Source of the DNA: DASUBN01 sp035691665
Lineage (GTDB): Bacteria > Pseudomonadota > Gammaproteobacteria > Natronospirales > REEB76
DNA: 44,396 bases
Direction of reading: 5' to 3'
NCBI GenBank assembly: GCA_035691665.1
Contig: DASSIS010000038.1
Span: 1 to 44,396, forward strand
Every line of letters begins with the position of its first letter. Positions within the stretch are counted from its first letter, which is position 1. Below the pieces are notes generated by a model. It ran no database searches. It was not told where the DNA came from and saw only the letters and a list, made by a program, of their open reading frames with translations. Shown here piece by piece: positions 25,206-33,462 of the stretch. The position numbers and the translations under genes are program-made.

Positions 25206-26660
25206 ATGAAAAACCTGCCTCCTGAAGAGACGCTCGATCCCGAGGATTGGGAGGGCTTCAAACGCCTCGCCCACCAGGCGTTGGAAGACTCGCTCGACTA
25301 TCTCGCCACGGTGCGCGAGCGCCCGGCCTGGCAGCCCTATCCGGAGGAAGTGCGCCGGAAGCTGGTGACGCCGCCGCCTCGGGAAGGGCAGGGCGCCGAA
25401 GGGGCCTACCGGGACTACCAGGAACTGGTGGCACCCTGGCCGCGCGGCAACATCCATCCGCGCTTCTGGGCCTGGGTCATCGGCACCGGCACGCCCATGA
25501 GCGTGGTGGCGGAGATGCTCATGGCCACCATGAACGTGAACGCCACCGGCTTCGACCAGAGTTCCACCCATGTAGAGCTACAGATCCTCTCCTGGTTCAA
25601 GGAGTTGATGGGTTTCCCCGCGGAAGGGAGCGGCATCCTGGTGAGCGGCGGTTCCGTGGCAAACCTGGTGGCACTCAACGTGGCGCGCAGCGCCAAGGCG
25701 CCATTCGCGGTGCGCAAGCAAGGCGTGAGCGGTAAGCCGCGGCTCATGTTCTACGCCTCCAGCGAGGCCCACAACTCCGTGCAGCGGGCCCTGGAACTGA
25801 TGGGCTTGGGTGCCGAGTCCTTGGCGTATGTCCCCGTCAATGAAGACTACAAGGTCGATACGAGCGCCTTGAAGGCGCGCATCGCAGCGGATCGTCGCGC
25901 CGGGCACCTGCCCCTTTGCGTGGTGGCCAATGCCGGCACCGTGAACACCGGCGCGGTGGACGACATCGACGTCATCGCCGACTTCTGCCGCGACGAGCAG
26001 CTGTGGTTGCACGTGGATGGCGCCTTCGGCGCCCTGGCCATACTGGATCCGGCACGCCGCGGCCTGCTCAAGGGCATGGAGCGGGCGGATTCCCTGGCCT
26101 TCGACCTGCATAAGTGGATGTACCTGCCCATGGACGTGGGCTGTGTCCTGGTGCGCTCGGAGCAGGCACACCGCGACGCTTTCGCGGTGCCCGCCAGTTA
26201 CCTGGCGCAGCAGCAGGGCGGCATGTCCGGTGGTCCGCGCTCCACCTCGGACTACGGGCCGCAGCTCTCCCGCAGCTTCCGTGCCCTCAAGGTATGGATG
26301 AACATCAAGGCCTACGGCCTGGATAAGTTCGCCAGGCTCATCGCCCAGAACGTGCGCCAGGCGGAATACCTGGCGGAGCGGGTGCGCTCCGAGCCGGACC
26401 TGGAACTCATGGCCCCGGTGCCGCTCAACGTGGTGAACTTCCGCTATCGGGCCCCCGGTCTCGTGCCGGAGGCCGAGGACGCGTTGAATTCCCGGATCCT
26501 GGTGGAGATGCAGCGGCGCGGCATCGCGGCGCCGTCGTCCACGGTCCTGAAAGGGCGCTTCTGCATCCGCGTGGCCATCACCAACCACCGCAGCCGGCGC
26601 GAAGACTTCGATGCCCTGGTGGAGGGTACCCTCGCCCTCGGCCGGGGGTTCGCCCGCTGA
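25206..26660 (+). CDS. PLP-dependent group II amino acid decarboxylase
   Basis: A 484-residue fold-type I enzyme of the aromatic-L-amino-acid/glutamate decarboxylase group. The N-terminal Pro-rich segment HPRFWAWVIGTGTPMSVVAEML, GSGILVSGGSVANLVALNVAR, SSEAHNSVQRALELMGLG (PLP-ring His), HVDGAFGALAILDP (Asp to pyridine N) and DLHKWMYLPMDVGC, with the Schiff-base Lys303, are all present. It removes the carboxyl group of an amino acid; whether the substrate is aromatic, Asp or Glu is not clear. It is divergent from a LysR-EamA pair and followed by DinB, GST and cupin genes in the same direction. Confidence 0.9.
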   Translation: MKNLPPEETLDPEDWEGFKRLAHQALEDSLDYLATVRERPAWQPYPEEVRRKLVTPPPREGQGAEGAYRDYQELVAPWPRGNIHPRFWAWVIGTGTPMSVVAEMLMATMNVNATGFDQSSTHVELQILSWFKELMGFPAEGSGILVSGGSVANLVALNVARSAKAPFAVRKQGVSGKPRLMFYASSEAHNSVQRALELMGLGAESLAYVPVNEDYKVDTSALKARIAADRRAGHLPLCVVANAGTVNTGAVDDIDVIADFCRDEQLWLHVDGAFGALAILDPARRGLLKGMERADSLAFDLHKWMYLPMDVGCVLVRSEQAHRDAFAVPASYLAQQQGGMSGGPRSTSDYGPQLSRSFRALKVWMNIKAYGLDKFARLIAQNVRQAEYLAERVRSEPDLELMAPVPLNVVNFRYRAPGLVPEAEDALNSRILVEMQRRGIAAPSSTVLKGRFCIRVAITNHRSRREDFDALVEGTLALGRGFAR

Positions 26661-26682
26661 AGATGGAGGACCCGAGACACCC

Positions 26683-27180
26683 ATGCCCCTATCCGGCCTG
26701 ATACTGAGCGAGCTTGAGCAAGCACCCCGGGAATTCGGGAAGTTCCTCACCGCGGTGCCGGTCTCGGCCTGGGACTGGAAGCCCCAGGACTGGGGCGGCT
26801 GCCCCGGGGAGGCCTTCTCCCTGCGCGAGCACCTCTGCCACGTGCGCGACTTCGACCTCCTGGGCTATCGGGAGCGCTTCCGCCGCACCCGCGAAGAAGC
26901 CAATCCCGTGCTCCCGACCTTGGACGGCTATGTCCTGGCGCGAGAGCGGGGCTATGGGAACACCGATCCCCATGAGGCGCTGGCCGCGTTCGCCGCGGCC
27001 CGGGTCGAGACCCTCGCCATCATCCGGGGCTTCGCGCCCGCGGAGCTCGCGCGTCCCGCGGACTTCGCCGAGTACGGCCAGGTCACCTTAAGCGGACTGG
27101 TGCATTACCTCTCGGCCCATGACCGGCAGCATCTCGCCTGCCTCCACTGGCTCCTGGGCAAGCACGCCGACGCTGCATGA
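26683..27180 (+). CDS. DinB family protein
   Basis: A 165-residue protein with the four-helix DinB/YfiT fold: FSLREHLCHVRDFDLLGYRERF (first metal His), and HYLSAHDRQHLACLHWLL near the end, where the paired His of the DinB triad sit. DinB-like proteins are metal-binding enzymes; several are thiol-dependent transferases (bacillithiol or mycothiol type). It begins 22 bases after the decarboxylase stop, so it is probably in the same operon. The upstream in-frame ATG lies inside the decarboxylase gene and is less likely. Confidence 0.78.
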   Translation: MPLSGLILSELEQAPREFGKFLTAVPVSAWDWKPQDWGGCPGEAFSLREHLCHVRDFDLLGYRERFRRTREEANPVLPTLDGYVLARERGYGNTDPHEALAAFAAARVETLAIIRGFAPAELARPADFAEYGQVTLSGLVHYLSAHDRQHLACLHWLLGKHADAA

Positions 27181-27211
27181 AGTCCTTGCATCCATACGCG
27201 GAGATCCACGC

Positions 27212-27349
27212 ATGATGAAGCTTTATTACTCTCCCGGCGCATGCTCCATGGGTGAGGCTGGCGGTTCTGGCGCGAGCACTGCTCGCGCCCGGCCGAACGA
27301 CCAGCCAGGGATGGCTGGGCTGGAAGGCACACCAGGGATGGGTCTGTGA
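27212..27349 (+). pseudogene. remnant of a glutathione S-transferase gene 5' end
   Basis: The first 13 codons read MMKLYYSPGACSM, the same as the N terminus of the real GST 150 bases downstream. The DNA differs at many third codon positions, all synonymous (CTT/CTC, TAT/TAC, TAC/TAT, TCT/TCA, GGC/GGT, GCA/GCC). After Met the similarity stops and the frame runs through hairpin-rich DNA to a stop after 45 codons. This looks like an older paralogue cut down to its glutathione-binding start, with a hairpin element filling the gap. Confidence 0.65.
27269..27318. repeat. two hairpins of the AGGA-loop repeat family (degenerate)
   Basis: GGCGCGAGC/GCTCGCGCC (3-base loop) is followed by CGAACGA and CCAGCCA-GGGA-TGGCTGG. 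The order 'palindrome, GAACG, hairpin with GGGA loop, GCTGG' matches the elements near 41 kb, so this is probably a diverged copy. It sits in the gap of the broken GST gene. Confidence 0.5.
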
Positions 27350-27368
27350 CTCCGGAGGTATACGCAGG

Positions 27369-28013
27369 ATGAAGCTCTACTATTCACCCGGTGCCTGCTC
27401 CATGGCTCCTCATATTCTCTTAGAGGAGATCGGCGTCCCCTACGAGGCGGTGCTGGTGGCCATCGCCGAGGGCAAGACCCGCACCCCGGAGTACCTCGCC
27501 ATCAATCCCAAGGGCCGGGTGCCGGCGCTGTTCACGGTGGAAGGGGAGGTCCTCACGGAGGTGCCGGCCATCTCCTGCTACCTCGCCGAGCATTCCCCCG
27601 GCGTGAGACTCCTGCCCCAGGGCGGTCTGCCGCTCGCCCGTTGCGTCGAGTGGTTCAACTGGCTCTCGGGCACGGTGCACACCATGGCCTTCGGCCAGTT
27701 CTGGCGCGCCCACCGCTTCCTGGACGACGAGCAGCTGTTCCCGCCCCTCAAGGACAAGGGCCGCCGCAACATCCTGGAGCACTTCGCGTTCATCGAAGGC
27801 CGGCTCAAGGACCGGAACTGGGCGGTGGGCCAGGCTTACACGGCGGTGGATGCGTATCTCCTGGTGTTCTTCCGCTGGGGCCACCGCATCGGTCTCGACA
27901 TGCGTGCGGGCTATCCGCACTGGACCCGCCACGCGGAGCGGGTGCTGGAGCGCCCCGCGGTGCAACGCGTTCTCCAACAGGAAGGGGTCTCGGCCTGGGG
28001 CCCTCCGGAATAA
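27369..28013 (+). CDS. glutathione S-transferase, GstA (beta)-like
   Basis: A 214-residue GST. The thioredoxin-like N-terminal half starts MKLYYSPGACSMAPHILLEEIGVPYEAV, with Cys10 as in E. coli GstA and other beta-class enzymes, and continues INPKGRVPALFT (cis-Pro) and VPAISCYLAEH. The C-terminal half is helical (RNILEHFAFIEGRLKDRNWAVGQAYTAVDAYLLVFFRWG, with the N-capping 'T..D.yl'). It conjugates glutathione to electrophiles or has peroxidase activity. GGAGG lies ten bases upstream. An earlier in-frame start would read through repeat DNA and is rejected. A fragment of a second GST start precedes it. Confidence 0.88.
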   Translation: MKLYYSPGACSMAPHILLEEIGVPYEAVLVAIAEGKTRTPEYLAINPKGRVPALFTVEGEVLTEVPAISCYLAEHSPGVRLLPQGGLPLARCVEWFNWLSGTVHTMAFGQFWRAHRFLDDEQLFPPLKDKGRRNILEHFAFIEGRLKDRNWAVGQAYTAVDAYLLVFFRWGHRIGLDMRAGYPHWTRHAERVLERPAVQRVLQQEGVSAWGPPE

Positions 28014-28027
28014 TGATGAGGTGACAC

Positions 28028-28393
28028 ATGACACACAAGGCGATCAACTTCCGACAGAAGTTCAGTCTCTTCTCCGAACACTGGAAGCCTAAGGTGGTCG
28101 CGGAGATGAACGACTACCAGTTCAAGCTGGCGAAGATCCAAGGCGAGTTCGTCTGGCACAGCCACGCCGAGACCGACGAGACCTTCCTGATCATCGAAGG
28201 CCTGTTGCGCCTCGAGTTCCGGGATGGCGCCGTGGACTTGAAGCCCGGCGAGATGTACGTGGTGCCCAAGGGCGTGGAGCACCGGCCGGTAGCGGTGAAG
28301 GAGTGCCAGATCATGCTCATCGAACCGCGCGGCACCGTGAACACGGGCGATGTGGGTGGGGCCATGACCGCTGAGAACGACGTCTGGATCTAA
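28028..28393 (+). CDS. small cupin-domain protein
   Basis: A 121-residue single-domain cupin. Motif 1 is VWHSHAETDETFLIIEGLLRLEF (H.H....E.....G) and motif 2 is LKPGEMYVVPKGVEHRPVA (PKG.eH), giving a three-His, one-Glu metal site. Small cupins of this kind act as isomerases, dioxygenases or regulators; the role here is unknown. It begins 14 bases after the GST stop and so is probably in the same operon. Identity of the fold is secure, function not. Confidence 0.82.
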   Translation: MTHKAINFRQKFSLFSEHWKPKVVAEMNDYQFKLAKIQGEFVWHSHAETDETFLIIEGLLRLEFRDGAVDLKPGEMYVVPKGVEHRPVAVKECQIMLIEPRGTVNTGDVGGAMTAENDVWI

Positions 28394-28585
28394 GCTTCCG
28401 GCGAAACCCCATATATAGTTGCGGTCAATAGCCTCGATAATGGGACTAAAAGCGTCGAATCCTCTCATCCCGCCGGTGAGTCAGGCCTAAATAGCCGTGG
28501 ATTCAGCCTCAATCCTGGGTATACTTCTCCTCCGGATATTGTCAAATAAACATATGCCAGGGAGGGCTCACCAGGAGGCGAGGCG

Positions 28586-29065
28586 ATGGCCAAGCATTAC
28601 GTGCGGGTGACCTTCTACAGCCGCGAGGCGCCGCTGCAAGTGACGATCGGCGATGTGGATGCAGAGGACATCATCGGCGGGGTGAAGGGCCTCGCCGCCG
28701 GCGGCAAGGACATCCAGGCGTTCTATCTCTTCCCGGTGAGTGAGCACGTGAGCGCGCTCATCTCCGTGGCGGAGATCCAGTCGCTGCAGTTCAGCACCAA
28801 GCCCAACGGCGGCATATGGACGCCGCCGGTGATGACGGCGGGCGTGGCGTTCTACCTCAAGGGGCGGCGCGAGCCCCTGCTCCTGGACTACACCGGCACC
28901 GGCCCCCTGGACGACATGTTCCACGGCCTGGCCGAGACGCGCTACGGCGAGGAGCTGCCCGGCTGCATCATGCTGGCCGACGGCAACGGCGAGCCCGCGT
29001 TCTTCCGCCTGGACGAGGTCCAGTACGCCATCGTGCGCACCGACCTCATCCAGAAGCCCTCCTGA
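28586..29065 (+). CDS. conserved-looking protein of unknown function
   Basis: A 159-residue soluble protein with no signal peptide or membrane segment and no motif I recognise. It is rich in predicted strands (YVRVTFYSREAPLQVTIGDVDAEDIIGGV; FYLKGRREPLLLDYTGTGPLDDMF). The gene starts 192 bases after the cupin gene behind an AT-richer region with a TATATA motif, so it probably has its own promoter. It converges on the Lrp gene with three bases between the stops. Codon choice looks like that of its neighbours. Confidence 0.55.
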   Translation: MAKHYVRVTFYSREAPLQVTIGDVDAEDIIGGVKGLAAGGKDIQAFYLFPVSEHVSALISVAEIQSLQFSTKPNGGIWTPPVMTAGVAFYLKGRREPLLLDYTGTGPLDDMFHGLAETRYGEELPGCIMLADGNGEPAFFRLDEVQYAIVRTDLIQKPS

Positions 29066-29068
29066 CCC

Positions 29069-29557
29069 CTAAGGCTGCGGCGCGCCGTTCATCACGGGCA
29101 CGTACACCGGGAAGCCCGGGTTGCGCCGCTCCTCGAAGATGATGCGCGTCTCGATGTGCACCACCTCGGGGCGCGAGGCGAGCGCGTCGATGAGGAAGCT
29201 CCGCAGGTGCTCCACATCGCGCACCGCCACGTGCAGCAGGAAGTCGTCGTCGCCGGAGACGTGGTAGAAGGACACCACCTCGTCCCGCTTCAGCACATGG
29301 CTGCGGAAGGAATCGATCTCCTCCTTGCCATGGCGGCTCACTTGCAGGCAGATCATCGCCTGGGCGCCCACGCCCACTCCCTTCGGGTTGAACTCGGCGT
29401 AGAACCCGGAGATGGCGCCGCCGTCCACCAGGCGGCGCACCCGGGCGATGCAGGTGGATGCGGCGATGCCTACCCGGGCGGCCAAGACCTTGTTCGGCAC
29501 ACGGGCGTTATTCCGCAGCTCCCGCAGAATATGCAGGTCTGTCTTATCGAAGTTCAT
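29069..29557 (-). CDS. Lrp/AsnC family transcriptional regulator
   Basis: A 162-residue regulator. The N-terminal HTH is MNFDKTDLHILRELRNNARVPNKVLAARVGIAASTCIARVRRLVDGGAISGFYAEFNPKGVG, and the C-terminal RAM domain contains VVSFYHVSGDDDFLLHVAVRDVEHLRSFL, with the 'G.yDf.l.v...d' core that binds amino acid effectors. 'STCIARVRRL' in the recognition helix is of the Lrp type. It may respond to an amino acid related to the decarboxylase substrate, but no direct link is visible. The C-terminal tail is about ten residues longer than in E. coli AsnC. Confidence 0.9.
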   Translation of the reverse strand: MNFDKTDLHILRELRNNARVPNKVLAARVGIAASTCIARVRRLVDGGAISGFYAEFNPKGVGVGAQAMICLQVSRHGKEEIDSFRSHVLKRDEVVSFYHVSGDDDFLLHVAVRDVEHLRSFLIDALASRPEVVHIETRIIFEERRNPGFPVYVPVMNGAPQP

Positions 29558-29687
29558 TTCTAGCCCCCAATTTCCGACATTTATTCATGGCCATCCTTGG
29601 CCTGCCGGAATATATGCTCCTTCGGGGGAAGAATCCAGAATCAACCGTCAAACCAGGCTGCATATGCAGCCTCAAGGCGGGGCGGGT

Positions 29688-30617
29688 TCAGCGGGCCTTG
29701 AGGCGGCCGGTGAGCTCCGGCGCCGTGAGCCGCTCCCCGTCGTAGCCCTGCACCTCCCCGAACCGCGCCGCCCGGGCCTGCCACTCGGTCCGGGCCTGCT
29801 GCATCTCCTCGGTGCTGCGGCCCACGAAGTTCCACCACAGGAGCACGTCCTCCCGCAGGGGCTCGCCGCCCAGGAGGAAAGCCCGGGCGTGACCCTTGTT
29901 CCCGAGCGAGACCCGCTCGCGCCCCGGCCCCAGGTAATAGAGCGTGCCCGGCGCCATGGGCTGGCCCTCCAGCGTCATCTCGCCTTCGATGAGGAAGAGC
30001 GCGTGCTCGAAGGCGGGATTCAAGGGCAGCCGGCGGCTGCCGCTGTCCCGGCAGACGATGTCCAGGCCCGCGAGCGGCGTATAGGCCTTCGCGGGCGAGC
30101 GCTCGCCCAAGGCCTCGCCCACGATCAGGGTCATCTCGAGCCCATCGCGCCGGATGTCCGGGAGCCTCGGATGGTGGTCGAAGGCGGGCTCGCCATGGCG
30201 CCGGCTCTCGGGCAGGGCGATCCAGAACTGCAGGCCGTGGATGCCCGGCGGATGCTCGGCCGGCGTCTCCTCGGAATGGGAGATGCCCCGGCCCGCGGTC
30301 ATGAGGTTGAGCTGTCCGGGTTCGATGTGCTGCAGCGAACCCAAGCTGTCCCGGTGCAGCACGCTGCCCTCGAAGAGCCAGCTCACCGTCTGCAGGCCCA
30401 TGTGCGGATGCGGACCCACCCGCATCCCTTCATCCTGCGGTTTCAGGGTGACCGGGCCGTAGTGATCCAGGAAACACCAGGCACCCACGCGCCGCCGCAG
30501 CCGGTGGGGCAGGGCGCGACGCACCTGCATCCCGCCGCCCACTGTCGCCTCATGGGCGGGGAGGGCCTCGATCGTCGGGCGCGTAGCCGCGTCGTCGTTT
30601 GACTTATCCATGGGCAT
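29688..30617 (-). CDS. pirin family protein
   Basis: A 309-residue bicupin of the pirin family. The N-terminal cupin has FLDHYGPVTLKPQDEGMRVGPHPHMGLQTVSWLFEGSVLHRDSLGSLQHIEPGQLNLMTAGRGISHSEETP, containing the metal ligands of pirin (HPHMG, H, and E in GISHSE). The C-terminal cupin contains ALFLIEGEMTLEGQPMAPGTLYYLGPG and the tail FVGRSTEEMQQARTEW is typical. Some pirins are quercetin dioxygenases; many have no known activity. Two in-frame ATGs six bases apart could serve as the start. It lies upstream of Lrp on the same strand. Confidence 0.9.
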   Translation of the reverse strand: MPMDKSNDDAATRPTIEALPAHEATVGGGMQVRRALPHRLRRRVGAWCFLDHYGPVTLKPQDEGMRVGPHPHMGLQTVSWLFEGSVLHRDSLGSLQHIEPGQLNLMTAGRGISHSEETPAEHPPGIHGLQFWIALPESRRHGEPAFDHHPRLPDIRRDGLEMTLIVGEALGERSPAKAYTPLAGLDIVCRDSGSRRLPLNPAFEHALFLIEGEMTLEGQPMAPGTLYYLGPGRERVSLGNKGHARAFLLGGEPLREDVLLWWNFVGRSTEEMQQARTEWQARAARFGEVQGYDGERLTAPELTGRLKAR

Positions 30618-30700
30618 TAACTTTTCTTAAGGTTTCAGGGCTGGCGTGTAGGCAGAGTATATTCCCAGCCCCCTTCCCCTTAGTGACATGGAGTTCCGCC

Positions 30701-31729
30701 ATGCGCGTCACCCCCTTGCTGGCTTGTTCGATCCTTCTCGCCGCCGCTCCGGCCTTCGCCGCGGCCCCCGCCCACTACAAGCTCGAGAAGAGCATCCTGC
30801 TCGGCGGCGACGGCGGCTGGGACTACCTCACCTACGACGCCGACGGCCAGCGCCTGTTCCTGTCCCGCGCCACCCGCGTCATGGTGGTGGACCCGGTGAG
30901 CGGCAAGGTCCTGAAGGAGATCCCGGGCACCGACGGCGTGCATGGCATCGCCCTCGCCCACGACTTGGGAAAGGTTTTCACCAGCAACGGCCATGAGAGC
31001 ACCGTCACCGTGTTCAGCTTGAAGACCCTGGAGCAGACCGACAAGGTGAAGGTCACGGGCGAGAACCCCGACGCCATCGTCTACGAACCCATCACCCGGC
31101 GAGTGTTCACAATGAACGGCCGCAGCGACAGCTCCACCGTCATCGACGCCGCCAGCGACAAGGTCGTCGCCACCATCCCGCTGGACGGCCGGCCCGAGTT
31201 CGCCGTGGCCGACGGCAAGGGCAAGGTGTTCGTGAACATCGAGAGCAAGAGCGAGCTCTCCGAGATCGACGCCGCCACCGGCAAGGTGGTGAAGACATGG
31301 TCCCTCGCCCCCTGCGAGAGCCCCTCCGGCCTCGCCATGGACAAGGAGCACCGGCGCCTCTTCTCCGGCTGCGACAACAAGCTCATGGCGGTGAGCGATG
31401 CGGACACCGGTAAGGTCGTCGCCACCTTCCCGATAGGCGAAGGGGTGGACGCCACCCGTTTCGACCCAGGCACGCAACTCGTCTTCAGCTCCAACGGCGA
31501 GGGCACCCTCACCGTGGCCCATGAAGACAGCCCGGACAAGTACACGGTGCTCGAGAACGCCCCCACCCAGAAGTTCGCCCGCACCATGGCGCTCGACCCG
31601 GCCACCCACACCGTCTACCTCGTCACCGCTGACGTGAAGGTCGAGCCCTCGGTCCCCGAGGGCCAGCGGCCCAAGCGCACCGTGCTGCCCAACAGCTTCA
31701 GGGTACTGGTGATGGCACCGAAACAGTAA
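30701..31729 (+). CDS. YncE-like secreted beta-propeller protein
   Basis: A 342-residue exported protein. The signal peptide (MRVTPLLACSILLAAAPAFAA) is followed by seven-bladed YncE/YVTN-type repeats: GWDYLTYDADGQRLFLSRATRVMVVDPVSGKVLKEI, GVHGIALAHDLGKVFTSNG, and blades of the form 'DAATGKVVKTW', 'SDADTGKVVATFPIGEG'. Such propellers bind ligands or serve as scaffolds in the periplasm. GGAG seven bases before the ATG and the signal peptide fix the start; the frame is open further upstream but without signal features. Divergent from pirin, with a GC hairpin downstream. Confidence 0.88.
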   Translation: MRVTPLLACSILLAAAPAFAAAPAHYKLEKSILLGGDGGWDYLTYDADGQRLFLSRATRVMVVDPVSGKVLKEIPGTDGVHGIALAHDLGKVFTSNGHESTVTVFSLKTLEQTDKVKVTGENPDAIVYEPITRRVFTMNGRSDSSTVIDAASDKVVATIPLDGRPEFAVADGKGKVFVNIESKSELSEIDAATGKVVKTWSLAPCESPSGLAMDKEHRRLFSGCDNKLMAVSDADTGKVVATFPIGEGVDATRFDPGTQLVFSSNGEGTLTVAHEDSPDKYTVLENAPTQKFARTMALDPATHTVYLVTADVKVEPSVPEGQRPKRTVLPNSFRVLVMAPKQ

Positions 31730-31740
31730 TAGAGAGAAAA

Positions 31741-31764
31741 AGGGGCGGCCGGGAGGCCGCCCCT
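31741..31764 (+). terminator. hairpin after the beta-propeller gene
   Basis: A 10-bp stem AGGGGCGGCC/GGCCGCCCCT with loop GGGA lies 12 bases after the stop; the T run is short (TTCGCT). Confidence 0.7.
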
Positions 31765-31912
31765 TCGCTATCGGGGCGGCGCACTGCGGCGGCGGGAAGG
31801 CCCGGCTCCCAAGGCCGGGTCTGTCGCACATGACAAACGCCACTATCCGCCGCCCCCGCCGGCCGGGCATGATTGCCTCATCGGCTATATATAAAGGCAT
31901 ACGGGGCTGAAT

Positions 31913-33193
31913 ATGCAGGACCAGAAGAAGCCATCCCTCTTCGCCAACCGGGACTTCAAGCTGCTGTTCTTCGGCAGCAGCATCTCCGCCCTGGGCGACC
32001 AGTTCACCCTCGTGGCCCTGCCCTGGCTCGTGCTCAAACTCACCGGCAACCCGGCCGCGCTCGGCCTGGTGCTCGCCGCCATGGCGCTGCCCCGCGCCGT
32101 GTTCATGCTCATCGGCGGGGCGGTGGTGGACCGCATGTCGCCGCGCCGCGTGCTGCTCGTCTCCCGGGCCGTGAACGCCGTGTTCATCGCGCTCCTGGCG
32201 ACCCTCGTCATGGCTGGCGCCATCCAGATGTGGCTCGTGTACCTGGTCGCGCTCGGCGTCGGCATCTCCACCGCCTTCGTGTACCCGGCGGGCAGCTCCA
32301 TCATGCCGCAGCTCGTGGAGCAGGATCAGCTCAACTCCGCCAACGCCGCGTTCATGGGCATGCGCCAGCTCTGCATGTTCCTGGGGCCGGTGCTCGCCGG
32401 CTTCGTCATCGCCGGCGGCAGCAAGCTCGCGCCCACCGCGCTGCAGGACGCCACCGGCATGGGCTGGGCCTTCACCATCGACGCCGTGAGCTTCATCTTC
32501 TCGCTCGTCTCCCTGTGGATGGTGCGCATCCACACCGACTACCACCCGCCCAAGACCGAGGGCGGCGTGCTGGCGGACGTCATGAAGGGCCTCAAGGGCG
32601 TGTGGCAAGACGTGCCGCTGCGCGCCTTCATCCTCTACGTGAGCGCGGTCTCCGTGTTCGTGGGCGGCCCCATCCAGGTGGGCTTGCCGGTGCTCGCCAA
32701 CTCGCGCCTCGACCTCGGTGCGGCCTCGCTCGGCATCCTCATGACCGCCAACGGCGGCGGCATCATCGTCGGCAGCGTGCTGTCCGGCATCGGCGCCAAG
32801 CTCTCCCGCGGCCGGCTCGGCATAATGGTGCTCTGCATCGACTTCACCGTGGGCCTCGCCGTCATCCTGCTGACCCAGGTGCATTCCACGCTGGCCGGCG
32901 CCGCGCTGCTCGGGCTCACGGGACTCCTCGGCGGCATCGCCCAGATCTCCGTGTTCACCTGGATCCAGCGGCGCGTGCCTCAGGCCATGCTCGGCCGCAC
33001 CATGAGCGTCGTCATGCTCACCTTCCTGGGGCTGGGGCCGCTCTCGGCCGCCGTGGCCGGCGCGCTCCTGAGCGTCGTCTCGCTCACGGCGCTCTTCGGC
33101 GGCGCCGGCATCGCCTTGAGCGTCACCGCCGCCTTCTGCCTCACCCGGCCTTCGCTGCGCAGCATCGGCGTGACGAAACCCCTCCAGGCCTGA
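31913..33193 (+). CDS. MFS transporter
   Basis: A 426-residue major facilitator with twelve predicted helices. Landmarks are FKLLFFGSSISALGDQFTLVALPWLVLKLTG in helix 1, GGAVVDRMSPRRVLLVSR (the helix 2-3 loop motif, here GAVVDRMSPRR), and AGSSIMPQLVEQDQLNSANAAFMGMRQLCMFLGPVLAGFVIA, typical of the EntS/MFS_3-like exporters. It probably exports a small molecule such as a drug or siderophore, or macrolide-like compounds; the substrate is not readable. TATATATA lies just before the start and a long hairpin follows the stop. The gene stands alone. Confidence 0.9.
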   Translation: MQDQKKPSLFANRDFKLLFFGSSISALGDQFTLVALPWLVLKLTGNPAALGLVLAAMALPRAVFMLIGGAVVDRMSPRRVLLVSRAVNAVFIALLATLVMAGAIQMWLVYLVALGVGISTAFVYPAGSSIMPQLVEQDQLNSANAAFMGMRQLCMFLGPVLAGFVIAGGSKLAPTALQDATGMGWAFTIDAVSFIFSLVSLWMVRIHTDYHPPKTEGGVLADVMKGLKGVWQDVPLRAFILYVSAVSVFVGGPIQVGLPVLANSRLDLGAASLGILMTANGGGIIVGSVLSGIGAKLSRGRLGIMVLCIDFTVGLAVILLTQVHSTLAGAALLGLTGLLGGIAQISVFTWIQRRVPQAMLGRTMSVVMLTFLGLGPLSAAVAGALLSVVSLTALFGGAGIALSVTAAFCLTRPSLRSIGVTKPLQA

Positions 33194-33202
33194 ATCGATC
33201 CC

Positions 33203-33240
33203 GCCCGGCGCCGATTGTGACAAGCCCTTCGGCGCCGGGC
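33203..33240 (+). terminator. long hairpin after the MFS gene
   Basis: A perfect 12-bp stem GCCCGGCGCCGA/TCGGCGCCGGGC with a 14-base loop begins ten bases after the stop. No T run follows, so it may be a repeat or an mRNA end protector. Confidence 0.55.
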
Positions 33241-33462
33241 GGCGGCTAATGCCCTGAATCCCCGGCAGAATCCTGAGTAGGCCCTGGCCTACAAGTTGCT
33301 TCGTTCTCTAACTACCTCCCTCCGGTCTTTCCCGTCTTGCCGTTCCCGGCCGGGCGGGTCCACACTTTCCCAGTTGGGGAACCGGCTCATAAAGCCGGTG
33401 TCAGACACACACTGCAGGTCGCGCCTGAGAGGGAAATTCGGCCCGCGTAGCAGGTGGAGAAG

